Shown: positions 50,178-63,000 of the stretch, in pieces
Layout of the letters: each line of letters begins with the position of its first letter
Position numbering within the stretch: the first letter of the stretch is position 1
Assembly: GCA_038503075.1 (NCBI GenBank)
Contig: JBCAML010000010.1
Coordinates: 124,001 to 188,000, forward strand
DNA from: Gyromitra esculenta
Taxonomy: Eukaryota; Ascomycota; Pezizomycetes; Pezizales; Discinaceae
Length of the DNA stretch: 64,000 nt
Direction: 5' to 3'
Notes under the pieces: model-generated
What the model was told of the DNA's origin: nothing
The model's database searches: none
Seen by the model: only the letters and a program-made list of their open reading frames with translations
Program-made: the position numbers and the translations under genes

Positions 50178-50876
50178 ATGCCGAGAAATACTCACCACAG
50201 CGACAGTAAACGTAGTAACAAGAAGTATAGGCACTATGCTCCCTTTACAATGCTTCTAGACTATACATATACGCACATCTGGCGCAGAGTATCTGGCGCC
50301 CGCGGAGCACCCTATAAGTTGCGTCCCTTCCGCCAACCGACCCTTACTACTAATTGTCCAAGAACACATATTCCACTTGCCGATGTACTGATAGCACTAG
50401 AGCTTGTCGCTCCCGCGCCGGTGAAAGTTCCAGCTCCTACTTGGCGGTGGTGGCTTAGTAGGGCTCAAAAAGCGATTGAGGATGCTGTGGATTGGGGGAG
50501 AGCTCTATGGTCTGGGCTACCACTAATCGGGCGGACCGCTGTGACTTCAACCCCCCCTTCAGTAGCCCCTCTGGGGCTCGAGGATACGCAACGCTTTGCG
50601 AAGAAATTTACAAAGTCACGTGCTCCAAAACCAGTATCCTGGTCTAATCCGTCCTTGGGTGTCCCGGCCTCGCCTAATTGGATTCCTAGTATTCCGGGTG
50701 CTTTTCAGGTTTTGCCACCAATTTCTCAACTTCCCCGATTTTCAGCTGGCGGTGGTTCGGAGAGTTCTCTATTGCCATCAACCCCAGCTGCAGTGTCACG
50801 TGAGGCGCTTGGACATGGAGTACAAGCTCGCCTTCTAGAAAATAGACGGCAAAGGCAGTATCAGTATGTGTGGTGA
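50178..50876 (+). CDS. Hypothetical protein, 232 residues, single exon
   Basis: An uninterrupted frame begins at the first ATG after a good core promoter. The N-terminus is basic (MPRNTHHSDSKRSNKKYR). The middle has a Trp-rich amphipathic part (APTWRWWLSRAQKAIEDAVDWGRALW), and the second half is rich in Pro and Ser with a basic C-terminus (ENRRQRQYQYVW). No signal peptide and no recognised domain. Codon use and composition look coding, and the promoter supports it. Function unknown. Confidence 0.55.
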   Translation: MPRNTHHSDSKRSNKKYRHYAPFTMLLDYTYTHIWRRVSGARGAPYKLRPFRQPTLTTNCPRTHIPLADVLIALELVAPAPVKVPAPTWRWWLSRAQKAIEDAVDWGRALWSGLPLIGRTAVTSTPPSVAPLGLEDTQRFAKKFTKSRAPKPVSWSNPSLGVPASPNWIPSIPGAFQVLPPISQLPRFSAGGGSESSLLPSTPAAVSREALGHGVQARLLENRRQRQYQYVW

Positions 50877-51939
50877 ATCTAGCTGGACGGCGTTTATGAC
50901 CCGTATCTGAGAGATTGGGCTGAAGGTTGGAGATGGGCAAGAGATGATGAAGTGGATTGTGCGTGAGTTTCAAGCTCGTTGATGCAATGATTAGATGGGA
51001 GTCCTGGAGAAAGGGCTAGGGATGCTAGTAGCTCTCAGACGTAGATTCGGATGTATATTTTGGAATGCGGAAATTTTCTAATAAACGTTGGTAAGCTTAA
51101 GGGGTGCGCATGTAAAATTTGAACAACGAAATGCCAGCCCAATCGGTCTACTGAATTATGGTGGGTCCAAATGTATGCGTAAAATCATTAGGCTTTAGAG
51201 CCGCCACGCTTCCATGGTATCTTCGAGAACTTCTACATTGAAGGGAAACGATTGGATTTCAGAACGGTTGGGTTCCTAAAACCAATTCCGGGAACGCGAG
51301 ATACTACCCTTAATCTTCGGTTGCTAAAGCCTGCAGTACCGGAAAGTGGGATGCTTTTGGTACCGTATTGTTAGAAAGCGTAGGAATAAATCGGGATGAC
51401 TAGCGTAGCACTACCGAATTATTCCCGCATTCATGGGAATGGCGTACGAATACCGTACCAATTTCACCCCCCCTCCCGGTGCTGTATGCATTGTGTCTTC
51501 AAGCCCCACTTCGGGCCAAAGTAAGCCGTTAGAAGGGCCTCCAACCATTGCACAGTCGCATGCTTAGATAAAATATCCTATCACCCCCAAATCCCCATCT
51601 CGTCTCATAAACACCAGCACCACAAACACCTACAATGGGAAAGATCGACGGGTTGAGCCACACCACTTGGCCTCCAGCGACGACCACAAGAACAAGTGAA
51701 CCAGCACCCAAAACCCACTCAACGGCCAACAGATCCCCAGAGAATTTCAATACTACTACCGTGGAATGCAATTTTTAAATGCATAAATACTCCTCCCCCT
51801 TGCCCACTGAATTACAAACCATAACATACTTGAGTTCTTCCTAGTCGCTAAAAAAAAATCAACCAAGATCGCATCCTCCAGAAGTAGAGATTCCAAGAAC
51901 CCACCCCCTCCCCCCCACACGCAACAAAGGAAACTAAGC
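50877..51939. other. Spacer with a fold-back sequence
   Basis: Contains an imperfect palindrome at 51357-51461 (listed separately) and the leader of the next gene. The reverse strand carries a short Gly/Val-rich frame at 51529-51771 that lacks support. Confidence 0.4.
51357..51461. repeat. Imperfect 105-bp fold-back
   Basis: Outer arms TTGGTACCGTATT (51357-51369) and its complement at 51449-51461 differ at one base. Weaker complementarity continues inward (GGAATAAATCGG against GGGAATAATTCGG). It could be a tiny MITE relic or a chance hairpin. Confidence 0.35.
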
Positions 51940-52227
51940 ATGTCTGGGTCCTCATGGTCAAACAAACGACAGAAAGTGGGAAGCAGCGGAGAAAGGACAG
52001 ATAGAGAGCGAAACGCTTTGCTAGAATTGGACAAACGTGCTGCTGAAATCAAAACCCCCACAGTCAAAAAACCAGAAGAAAAAGAGACCGTCGCAGACAG
52101 GATACAGGCTGAACAAGATGCTCTCCGGGTATTAGAGGAACGTATCGCAAGAATTAAAGTGCCTACGAGTCAGAAGACTTCAGAGGAACCAGAAGGAGGG
52201 AATAGTAGACTAAACCCGACTGCCTAG
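51940..52227 (+). CDS. Small coiled-coil protein with internal duplication, 95 residues
   Basis: The frame begins with an ATG (MSGSSWSNKRQKV) and is intron-free. Two similar charged helices, ALLELDKRAAEIKTPT and ALRVLEERIARIKVPT, are each preceded by an Arg/Glu-rich start and followed by a (K/Q)K end. Together they look like a duplicated heptad-type unit. No family is recognised. The upstream 100 bases are C- and A-rich, as in fungal 5' leaders. Function unknown; possibly a small nuclear or cytoskeletal adaptor. Confidence 0.5.
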   Translation: MSGSSWSNKRQKVGSSGERTDRERNALLELDKRAAEIKTPTVKKPEEKETVADRIQAEQDALRVLEERIARIKVPTSQKTSEEPEGGNSRLNPTA

Positions 52228-53965
52228 ACTAGAGCGTCTAGCTAGCAACCAATCTCGAGTGTGCGGCGTCTATGTAGAAATCTAGATGTAAATCGAGCTA
52301 CCACAAGAACAGCTTCTGCAGGAGGACGAAAAGAAACTTATGTAGTAATCTAGCGATATATAATGTAGCGGATATGTAACTAGCAGGGCTGTCATGCACA
52401 CGTGGGGACTGTTCCTGAGGGAAGTAAATAAAGTAGGGCTGGGGAAAGGTGATTGTCACTTCCTTTATTAGTTTATCTGTTCTTTCTCTTCCTTTTCGCT
52501 TTTTCTATTGTTCTATACGCTCTGTAAATTAGTATTATGGGAAGGGAGAACTTGAGCATCCCATGATCCATCTCTACTCTCTACTTCTTTTGCTGGTGAC
52601 GCGTGCGATCCCGTGGTATGATAACAAGCCTTAGGAGGCTGGAAAGAATACTAGAGCCACCAAATCTTCTGGGTCCATATATTTCTAGATTTGCTTGTTA
52701 TGTTAGTATAAGTGTTATTTGTACGTGTGAGATAAAGCCGTGCCTCGAACGGATCTGCGAATCTGCTTGATACGAGGAAATATCCGTGGGAATGAAGAGG
52801 TAGGAGATGTGTAGAGTCTCCTCGCTAGACCTAACTTGGATAGAAGTGAGACGTGAAAACACCACAACAAGATAGTCTTGGCGATTTTGCCGAAGTTGGC
52901 GTGGGGGAGATTGGTGTTTTTTTGCGACCATAGAAATTCACCCTTCACTTCTATGAAAAACTTCAAAGGAAAAAAGTACCAGGGTTGAGCCCTTACAGTG
53001 CGTGGCCAGCTGGACTGCCACCACAGGTAATTAAATGGGATTAATTCCTTAAAAGGACCGTTTCCGCCGACCCTCCTACGACAAACGGACAGCACCACCC
53101 TCCTACACCTATACTTGAGTTGGGAAAAACCATGGACGCCCGAGAGAAACACAAGTAAGATATAATCAAAATCTCCTTCACCTGGATTCCATTGATGGAA
53201 GAGATTGAAAGCTTTATGGGATGTATCTAATAGTGTTGAAGGTATCTGCCGCTCTCCAAGGTTTCGTGGAGATTTAGGCCTCTGCAGAGCAATCTTATCG
53301 TCATTGGGCTCAAGTATCTCCTAAGTAAGTGCACTAACAGTCCATATTCCCTAAGCATAGAACCAGGAAATATATAGCTTCTCTTCCAGGCAATATCACT
53401 AGCGGGCGAACGGGAACAAAGACAAACCACTACTGCCATCGTGACGGTAGGACGGCCGAAGCCTTCCGAGTAGATATATCTCTGCTATCGTCACAGTAGT
53501 CGGACTGGGTGGCTACCTTAAGAGTTCATCACTAATTCATCACGGCACCAGGCGGCTGACTCGGATCCAGAGACGACCTCTAACGAGCAGTGACTATGGT
53601 CTGCCCAGACATGTCCCGTCTCACTGATCGATTTTATCAATATTTGGGGAGGTAATTACAGAGAAAGATCACACCTCTTGGGACGGCAGTGTATCCTTCC
53701 CTGATGGGTTGCATCCAGGTCACAACGACTAGGGATAAGTGCGGGGCCATCACGGCCCCGACTCTTCGGTAGCGGGCCGAAAGGGCTGACACACCACCCA
53801 CCCACACCCTGCTTTGTCATTCCATGGCAGAGAAGAGAGGGCAGACCCTAAAATAAGCGGTCTGCCCCACAACCACCTCCATCTCTCGGATTCCTGCACA
53901 GACTGCAGGAATCCGGTATCATCGCCAAAGGATACAACAAGGCGATTGGAGCAAGTTGCAAAAAG
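52228..53965. other. Spacer upstream of the RRM-like gene pair
   Basis: About 1.7 kb. A minus frame at 52715-53152 (145 codons) starts at GTG rather than ATG and matches no family. The part near 53965 is the leader of the next gene. Nothing else is recognised. Confidence 0.4.
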
Positions 53966-56900
53966 ATGATTCCCTCTCATCGCATCTCCTCATCTTCGCC
54001 TACATTTCTTCAGGAAAGCTTGAGAAAGGCTAGAAAGGCAATCGTGATGGCGGAACTGCAAGATATCGAAGTATCAAATGCAATAGCGGAGTCTGAATGG
54101 CTCCGCAAAGAAAATCAAAATCTCAAAAACATCATCCAGCAATTCAAATCGCTGGAGATGAATCAACACGATGATGAAACTAGTATGCAGGAGACAGATA
54201 GGATTTCTGAGAATGCTTTTCAGGATCATCTATACTCTCCACCCAACTCCCCTTCTTCGCCACCATTCAGTAGTGTCAACTCACTAAGATACTCGGCTCA
54301 GTACAGTAGCGGCAAAGACACAGGTAAGTTGCGAGTTATGCTCTGGATCTCTAGATCGATTTTATTTCACTCGATACTGACATAATTTTAGTGAATCACT
54401 CATCATCAACTCAATTCACGCAAGTAAAAACGCCTTCAAAGCAAGTATCAAGGGCGCCATACCAAAATGGAATGCAAGAGCATTCTCGAGAAACTTCGGA
54501 GGCGGATTATGGAGGCCGGATTTATGCGAGAGTGCCTTCAACATCTGCTGTGAAACACGCCTACGAAATTCCGGCAGATTTCGACCCGGAGGACCCATAC
54601 TATAGTCTCAGCGACGTTGAGACTGTCACCAGTGACAAAGTCCTCCAGGCTTGGGGCATCCAGCAACAATGGAATGACAAGTTACCTCAAAACATAAAAA
54701 ACCAGGAATTTATTCATGAGCTCGCACCTCTGGAGGAATCTAATCCCATATATAACCTCTTAAAAGCGATCGATGGAGTCGGGGTTGAGGATGATGATGA
54801 AGATGGATGGGAAGGTAATAGCCCAACATACTACAATTCTTCTTCTAGATAATAACTGACCATCTTTAGCCATCAAAGCCCCTACTTCTGCCTTCGATTA
54901 TCTGCCCCCGACTATCCCATTAATCATCTCGCTTGATGCGGGGCACTCAAGCTTTATCCAGACAGTCTCAGTCAAAAACGGAAACTCCGACACCGAAGCA
55001 GGCGATGATATATCCACTATCCATGAGGGATTTCAAGATCAATCCCTGAATCAGAACCTGGACAAAGATCAAGATCAAGATCAAGATCACGAGAAAGCAT
55101 CGACTGTAGCGGAGACCGGTAGCGAGACGACTAATGATGAGAGGTGGATAGTTTTGATGAAAGATTTCGTGCAGATTAATCCAGGGGTTGACCTGGAAAG
55201 GTTAAGGAGTGACGCAGAAGCGGAAGAGCAGGAGACACGGGATCGGGAATACAGAGACGCAATGGCCGTAAAGCCAGTAGCTACTGAGTGGAACCACCAC
55301 GTTCCGAGCCCACAGAGTAACTCAAAAGTACACATCCACAAACAGGGATTTGAAACTTCTTCGCCAGAGGATATTGTCACTGGAGAATATCGGTCCCCAT
55401 CAGCAAATAAAACTCTGAAACTACCTACGAATGTTGTGACAAACACGGATGCGATTAACGCACTAAAACCTTCTGTGTCCGCACCCCCAACGCTCAACTC
55501 GAAAGAGCCTTGGCTTTTGGATAAGTTTAACGAAATTTTCAGTACTTTGAGCCCCGGGCTGACAGCAGGGGTCACAAAGCCTTTTGTGTGGAATAACTCT
55601 GAACGAACTATCAAAGATGGGAACAGTCAATCGATGACCCAGACGCATGGGTGTTTCAGTGAGAATGGGCCAAATACTGGGGATACGAATAGGCGAATCA
55701 CGGAGAGCGAACGTATCCTTCGCTCTTTACCCCCGAGAGATGGTAATATGTCACAGCCAGGGGTCGGAGAAGGTACTGCTCTCGATAATAGTGCAAGGCC
55801 TGTCGACAAGAATATGCACACAGAATTCAAGGCCCCTATCCTGAAAAATAAATCTACGGTTGCGATCAATGAACCGGTTGGGCCAGTTGGTAAAATGAAG
55901 GAAGAGCAGTCGCGACGCGTGGTTGCAGATAAAGTACAACAGGCAAACTCAAGCCAGAAAATCAAGCCAACAATGTTTGGAAATAGTCTTTTAGAAAAGT
56001 CTAGCGGAGATGAGCAGCATTCTACTACAAATAAATTTCAAACACCCTACCCCACCGCACCAGGCCTGAATGACGCAGCTTTGAAGTTTAAGACCCCTGT
56101 CGATACGTGCTACGCATCAGAACTAGATAAGTATCCTCAAACAGCTCCATCCTCGGTCGCAACTGGAGGTTCAATGAAGTACTCTGAGCCCGTCACTCAG
56201 TCATTGATGGACATGCAAGATATTCAAACTCCGCCAAAGGATGAGCCAAACCAAAAGAAGTCTCTTCATTTTCAAGGGAAATCGCCTATATCTAACGCAA
56301 AGGATAAAATAGGCGCAAAGCTTCCCCATGATTCCTTGGCATCAAGCGTGCAGCAATTAGCGAGGAGGCTATCAGCAAAGCCTCTCGTTTCTATTTTAAA
56401 ACAAGATGTTCAACCTATATCAATAGTGTCGCAACCCAAAAACAAATCCCATAACTATGACTACATCCGGGAAGTTTGCGTCCGGAATCTGCCGAAGGAT
56501 ATTACATACCCCACCCTCCTCAATCAAGTCAGTGGAGGGTTACTCGAGAAGGCTACCATCAACTGGACTAGCTTGGAGGCTCGAATCGTATTTGTCGAGC
56601 CGGAAGCTGCCTGCAGGTTTCATTCAAAGATTGAACAAAATGGGTTTTGGGTCCATACCGAATTACCCCATACCCAACTTCTCGGAAAACAAGGGCTTAT
56701 CCAATGCTCTCTTAGTGGTTTCCTTTGGACCCAGAATTCTGCCACAATGAGCCCTTCCATGATTGAAGCCATTTGGAACGATCGCGTCAGCCGTTGCCTC
56801 ATTATCACTAACTTTCCACAAGAAACTACCGTGGAGATGCTAGTCAGAGATATCCATAGACTATTTGCTGATATACAAGTTAAAGAAACAGATATCATCG

Positions 56901-58378
56901 AGACAGTCGCGATTCAGCGGAACAAACAGATATCTGCCACTGGCTTTATAGCCATCGCCAAATTCACAGCAATCACCTGGGCTGTGAAGATGTCGGACGA
57001 ATTGCGCAAATCCTCGCCAGAGTACGGTGAGGTTAAGATTAGCTATGATGCCGATCCATGTGGTGGTCTAATGGGAACCGAACCACCAAGAGTGTGGATG
57101 CAAGGGAAAGCACTGGAAAAAGGAGAAATACAAAAATCAGTAGCCAAAGTTTCTCAGTCACTGTCGGTCCCTGGAACACCGAAACCTATTGTTAGGAAGT
57201 CAGTAGGAATTCGTCGAGGGGGGCAATCAAACTTTTCCAGGCCAGGGAGGAGTTCTGATCCCTTCAGTCGACAACCAGCCAGCCAATACCCACAGCGCCC
57301 AATAAGGTCCGCGATCGCACCAACTAGAGGCCAAAATTCTAGCTTCAATGCGATGACGAGGCCCAATTCACAGGCTTCACGAGCTAGTCCAAGTGCTTCA
57401 ACAAACCCCAGCCACCTGACCGGGTCGTCCGTCCAGCTTCAGGTTCCCCCAAGCCAACCATCCATCCTTCTAAATACACCGCAGCATCCTCAGCCCCCTC
57501 CAAGCCGACCGCTTATCCTTCAAAATACGTCACAGGTACTAGCAACACCGCGCAACGCAATTTTCCGTAATATCTATGACAACTGGGATGATCCGCCGCC
57601 GCCGCCGAGACCAAGACCTGAAGGCGCTCATTGGAACCATACAGGGCAAAAGTTGGTCCACGAGTATCAACAGTCACTTGTGAAGAAACGGCCCGTGGAT
57701 TCAGATACGGAAAAGGCGTTGCTAACCCCCAAGAAAAAAGCCGTAAGGACAGAACCTGACCCTCCTTACTACGACCGCCTTATTTACCTCACCAATCTTC
57801 CCCGCAACCTGAAAGCCACTCACCTTCTCCGTGTTATTCGTGGTGGCTCTGTCGAGCATCTCAAGTTGCAACCACCTAGTAGCCAGTACGATAGTTCCAA
57901 AGCGATTCTCATCTTTACCCATCGCGACTCCGCTAGAGATTATAGGAAATATCTCCAGTCTCCTGGCTTGTCGATTGAATCGGGCCATCGTATCGCCTGC
58001 GTAGAGAATGACTTCACTGATCCTTGGTTCAATGGCATCCGTCTAGCTCCATCCCAAGCCATCAGCAACGAAGGACTCACTCGATGCCTGAAAATCGACA
58101 TGCTGCCAAAAGGTACCACGCTCGATAATTTTCTTTCTATCATTGAGGAAGGAATGAACCATAGCGCCCTGGAGTTGGAATATGCTACTATTGGGGTGTC
58201 TCCGAATGACAAGGATATGGTGTTGGTGACTCTAAGGATGCTCACCATCACTAGGGCTGTCTGGGTCGCCGGAACGTTGGGGAAGTTCTACGAGGGAATA
58301 ACACTGTCATACGACAGAGATCCATGCGAAGGGCCACTGTCGGAGTTGGAGGCGGTAAATCTGAGAGAGACGGATTAA
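53966..58378 (+). CDS. Large RRM-like protein, first of a tandem pair
   Basis: Three exons (53966-54323, 54392-54814 and 54870-58378) join in frame to 1429 residues. A short coiled coil lies near the start (AELQDIEVSNAIAESEWLRK), then about 700 disordered residues. The C-terminal half holds two modules, each of two RRM-like domains. Domain a (about 793-885) has VRNLPKDITYPTLLNQVSGG and RIVFVEPEAACRF. Domain b (about 901-990) has RCLIITNFPQETT and ends SYDADPCGG. After a Ser/Pro linker (GNTS-like, with LNTPQHPQPPPS), domain c (about 1228-1320) has IYLTNLPRNL, VIRGGSVEHL and KAILIFTHRDSARDY. Domain d (about 1330-1420) has TRCLKIDMLPKGTT and ends SYDRDPCEG. The NLP..(R)GG..(V/I)F arrangement is closest in style to fungal Nrd1/Msa1-type RNA-binding domains. 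RNA binding is inference, since the RNP aromatic residues are only partly kept. A second in-frame ATG at residue 28 could be the true start. Confidence 0.75.
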
Positions 58379-60063
58379 CTTGGATATCAAATGGGACGGG
58401 CCTCCTTTTAGCTTCTGTTTTTCTTGACCAAGTGTTGGACTGCTCTCATCTTTTTAGTTACCCTATACTGATGTCTTTCTAACTTCCCTTGGCCATAAAT
58501 TCCTGCCCTCATTGTTCCATACATGTAGTTATCACAGTCTTTCTATATTTTCTTGTCTACTAAAAGTTGCATAGTTGTGTTGTTTGTCAACTTCCCAGAC
58601 ATATGTTCACTTACAATGTTTGTATAGTTACTAGAATACCTGCCGTAATGGCCAAAATAAATGACAGATAACCGCTTACAAATAGGATATACCAATTTAC
58701 ACCTACATGAGGATAAAGGTTGGTTAATATGCAACACTCGAGGAAGCTTTTCTAAAGAGGTGGCAGATCAGCCAGCAAATTCTCTTTCGTGGATCATACT
58801 ATCCCGTGCTGAATTGCTTCCAACGAAGATCCAGATAAGCCCAGGGCCTACTACGTATAGAAAGAGCCACAAAGGAGGTCATTCCTCCCGCGATTCCATG
58901 AGTCCTGTAAATTTTGGGGAAATGTGTTATGACCTTGAGGCAATTATCACACCTTCATCGCTGCGCGCTCTCAGCAACTAAAACTTTAAGTGCTCTAGTC
59001 GTTGTTGTTCTTTTGGCTTAAGTCTATGTGGTGAGGGCGTAGTCAACCTCCAGTATCATCGTGTATGACCAACGCCAAGACTTAAAACTTGGCTTATCTC
59101 GTACAACATGCCCCACGATACCATAATAGGCAAATTGTGTTGAAATTTACAAGCGGTGTATTTCGGGACAGGCTGTTCTTCGCCTATATAGACTATGGTC
59201 GCGATATAGATAAATAGGGCTATATCGGAGCGCTGATCGTCCAACGCCTAGTCAAAGGTGGATTGAATCCCCTCCGGGTGCAGAGGCACGCCTAATGATC
59301 TCAATCTAACTAGAGTATTGTGCGGCAGATTTGTATAATTGTATCGATGGTAGTGATCATTCTAAGACCATTCTATTAGCCAAAAAAAAGTTTGTTACAA
59401 TACCAAAAAATTGGTGGGATTCGAGACTACTTTACGCTTCGAAACTCTGTGTGCCTATATACAATGTCTCCCTAAGAAAATGCGGAAGATCCATCGCAAT
59501 AGAAAGTAAGCCCCCTCGATTATGCTGTGTAGAAGACGCCTACTAAGATCAAACCAACACTATTGTTAGTTCTTCGCCTTTACACTCTCTAGCCCGATTA
59601 ACCACAAGGAGTACAGACATCAAGGGAAATAACACAGCCTCCCTGTAAGATAACTCTTGACAGTTCGCGCAACACCCCCAATTTTCCTAAAGATTCCATT
59701 ATCTCGAAAAACAATTTTCCCTAGGCTCTAACGTTGGCACTAAAAGGGGTTTAGCGGATTCACGCTAGCGCAACAACACCTTTCCCAAGTTAATTCCTTC
59801 GTCCCACTCACTAAGAACTCCGCCCATTTTCCCGCTGATAACTCTGTCGAAGGTCTGGGGAGAAATATCCAGCATTATCTATATGTTCTTCAAAACTAAC
59901 GAGTTCGATAGATAAAGCAACGTAAGCGCTGTGACGAGGCCTAGGTATCTCACTATCCGGATTATCTTTTTTTTTAAAAAAAAAACCTCTAGGTATACTG
60001 TGCTGCCTAGCAGTCTTTGAGCATCCTAGGCGATCCAACTTTTAAAGACTGGCAAGAAATTCG
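58379..60063. other. Spacer between the tandem RRM-like genes
   Basis: About 1.7 kb, AT-rich. Short frames at 58661-58981 and 59331-59546 (+) lack family support. The last 100-150 bases would be the leader of the second gene. Confidence 0.45.
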
Positions 60064-63000
60064 ATGGCGTCTCAGCCAGATGTCTGTTCGGACGACAGCT
60101 TTGGAAGTCTCGATTCACTTGGTGATTATTTACAGAAACTACAAGATGAGCTCGACCAAGTAATAGTCTCAAAAGACGAACGACACAAACTTGGGACCAG
60201 CGCAATACAGCGTATGATTATGGAGGATGCGGATGGCGATTATAGCAATGTCGTTGCTGGCGACGATGGTGATTATGGTGGTGTTCGAAAGGAGAGCGAG
60301 AACTCTTCAAACGCCGCAGGAACGGTAAGTTTGGTGCTGGGAGGTTCTTTTCTGAAGGGTTGATATTGCCAACCTGCTAATTTATTTTAGGCTTCTCTTG
60401 GTAGATCATCGACAGAGACCAGAATCGCCAGCAACTACGAATTTGAGAGAGAAATACATAGTAATTACAGTTCAGAGGAAACGTTTCACGGTGGCGGAAA
60501 TATGCCCGAAAGCATTAGTGAATACTGCTTGGATGAAGGATCACAACCATATTACAGTCAAGGAGAATCATCTCACAACGAAGGAAGTGTTCGCAGAGGC
60601 ATTGTCAATTATATTCCAACAGAACAATATAACAGCGAAGGGGTCACCTCCAGAAAAACTAGTGATTACAACCCGGAGGACCGGTTCTCTAGAGATGGAG
60701 GCGCATCTGGAAGCACTGATAGCCATAATTCGGAAGAAATAATTTACAGCTGCTACGACTCAAGGGCGAGTAGTAAGGGATGCGGAAGCGCCCCTGCAAG
60801 CAATACATATAGTAATTACCTCTTAGGAGAGCGATTTTCTAGCGACCGAAGCTCAAGATCTCTATCAGATACAAACAGTCTTCGGGCCGAGAGGGGGGGA
60901 GATAATTCATGGGGCCCACACATCGAAGTACTAAACCCAGATAAGTAGATGTTTAGAGATTTAACTTGTACTAACCGCGAAAATACGGTGATTAGGTAGG
61001 AGAAAGGTATCAATCAGGCCTCCTTGATCTTCCGAATGAAACTAGCGAAGACGGAGGTTCAGAGGTCTCGGATCTTATAGAATTTTCTGACGAGGAAGAC
61101 CAGTCTACAACGCCAGAGACACAACACAGAGGGAGTGAGGCCTCGAACTCCTACATTGCGACAAGTCTGACAAAAAGAAATGTTATTTCTGGAAGAAGTC
61201 CGCTCAGCCTAACATCTGAAGTGGAATGTAACTCAATCGTTTCTAGCGAAGAGAGCGAAGACGAAAGCGAAGACGAACACCACGAAGGCTTTATGTCGAG
61301 GGACGTTGAGCAAAGCGGCCTAGACGAAGACGACGATGAAAACGAACCATTGGAATTCCAGGAGCTTGTTAAGTACCTTGAAAGACAGATCCTGAGGCGT
61401 CAAATTTCTAAAATGTGTTCTCCAATAGTAAGAAGCCCTGAGGTAGTAGTTTTCGAGGAGGAAGAAGTTATCCAAAGTAACCAGACGAGTCATTGGCTAG
61501 AAATGGATCAAACAAATAAAACTATCCCCGAATCCCCGACAACTAAGCTCGTTGCTTCTAAAAAAGTACGTTTCGGTGGCACAGATTACAACACGGAAGA
61601 TTTAGAAGTGGAGCACACCTTAGGTCTTCAAAACTTTCAAACACTACCCAACACTCATAATCTTGGTATTTACGCAGCCAATGCCACCATAAGTTACGGT
61701 ACCAACAGTCCCAAGCCATCTGAACATGAGGCGACGACAATTCCTGGGAATATTACCCCCCCTGATGAAATAGCTCAGAAGTCTCCGGAATTAGAGCACT
61801 TGACTGCGATGGCTATTGCTAAATCAAACCTCCTAGTACAAACGAATGGATATAGAGTTGCGCCTATGTCATGTTCGCAGCGCACCTACGATAGGAAGGC
61901 ACGGAGGGCCCGGGCAAAAGAGAGATCTTTAGCTATGATACTTAAAGCCAAACCACAGATTCGCAGTTCTGACACAACGAATTCCAGTATTACTAGTACC
62001 CACACACCCAGCCTTGAATCCGTCAAAATACGCCACAACCGGGAGATCCGCATTGGAAATCTTCCGCAGTTTCTGACACTGAAAACAATCCTTTCAAAAG
62101 TTAGAGGCGGACTCTTGGATCGCGTTTCGTACCGTAAAAGTCAACACACAGTCATCATCGTGTTCTTTGACCCTGATGCCGCGTGCAACTTCTATCAACA
62201 CATACTCGCTTTCCCCCTCACCTACCCCACCACCAACAATCCTCTTGCTTCACAACGCTTCGTAAACGTTTTTCCGTTCGCCCAAGCTAACACGGTTGGG
62301 CCAAACACCCTTGAAATTCGCGAGGCAGTCAGCCATGGAGCCACTCGATGCATCTTTCTTGGATTCCTCCCGACTAGCATCGGTATCAGAAAAATACAGA
62401 GTGACATCATAGAGAGGTTTGGAGCATGTCAAAATGGCATGAACTGGGCCAGAACCAGTGATGAGCTGATAGAGTCGATTGAGGTGGTCCTTGAGCCGGA
62501 CAGACTTAGGAGAGCTATATGCTCTCCTTCCAGGGAGACCGAGGGAAAGGGGAAATTTGAAGAAACAAGAGATGGTATGTCCGTAACCGTCAGGTTATCA
62601 AGCATCAGCCTTGCCTTTGAGGCTATTGGATATTTCGGAACGCTTCCAGCGTATTTCTGTGTTGAACTGGCGTTTGTTGAGGACGAATGTGCGGGTCCGC
62701 TGGAACGGCCAGCCGCTATGATGCCCAGCATGGGCGGGTCTGATTCCAGGTTGGGAGATAGCAGGTAGGCTCTAATATAGTCATTACATCCAGTCTCAAT
62801 CTACATAAACTAACGATATTTGTATAGTTCACTTCACCGCGTGGCCAGTGCTAAGCCCGGGTGCCTCCAACCAGGTCGCTTTACAACACAATCCCAACCG
62901 CTCATCCAACAAGCTCATTTGTTTGCGAGTATCAACAGCAGGGCATGTCAATCTTCTGATGCTTCCCAATCGCCAGACAGCAACATCGTTTACCTCGGCA

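Noticed and set aside
52715..53152. 145-codon minus-strand frame
   Set aside because: It begins at GTG, has no ATG near the start, and its composition is not convincingly coding.
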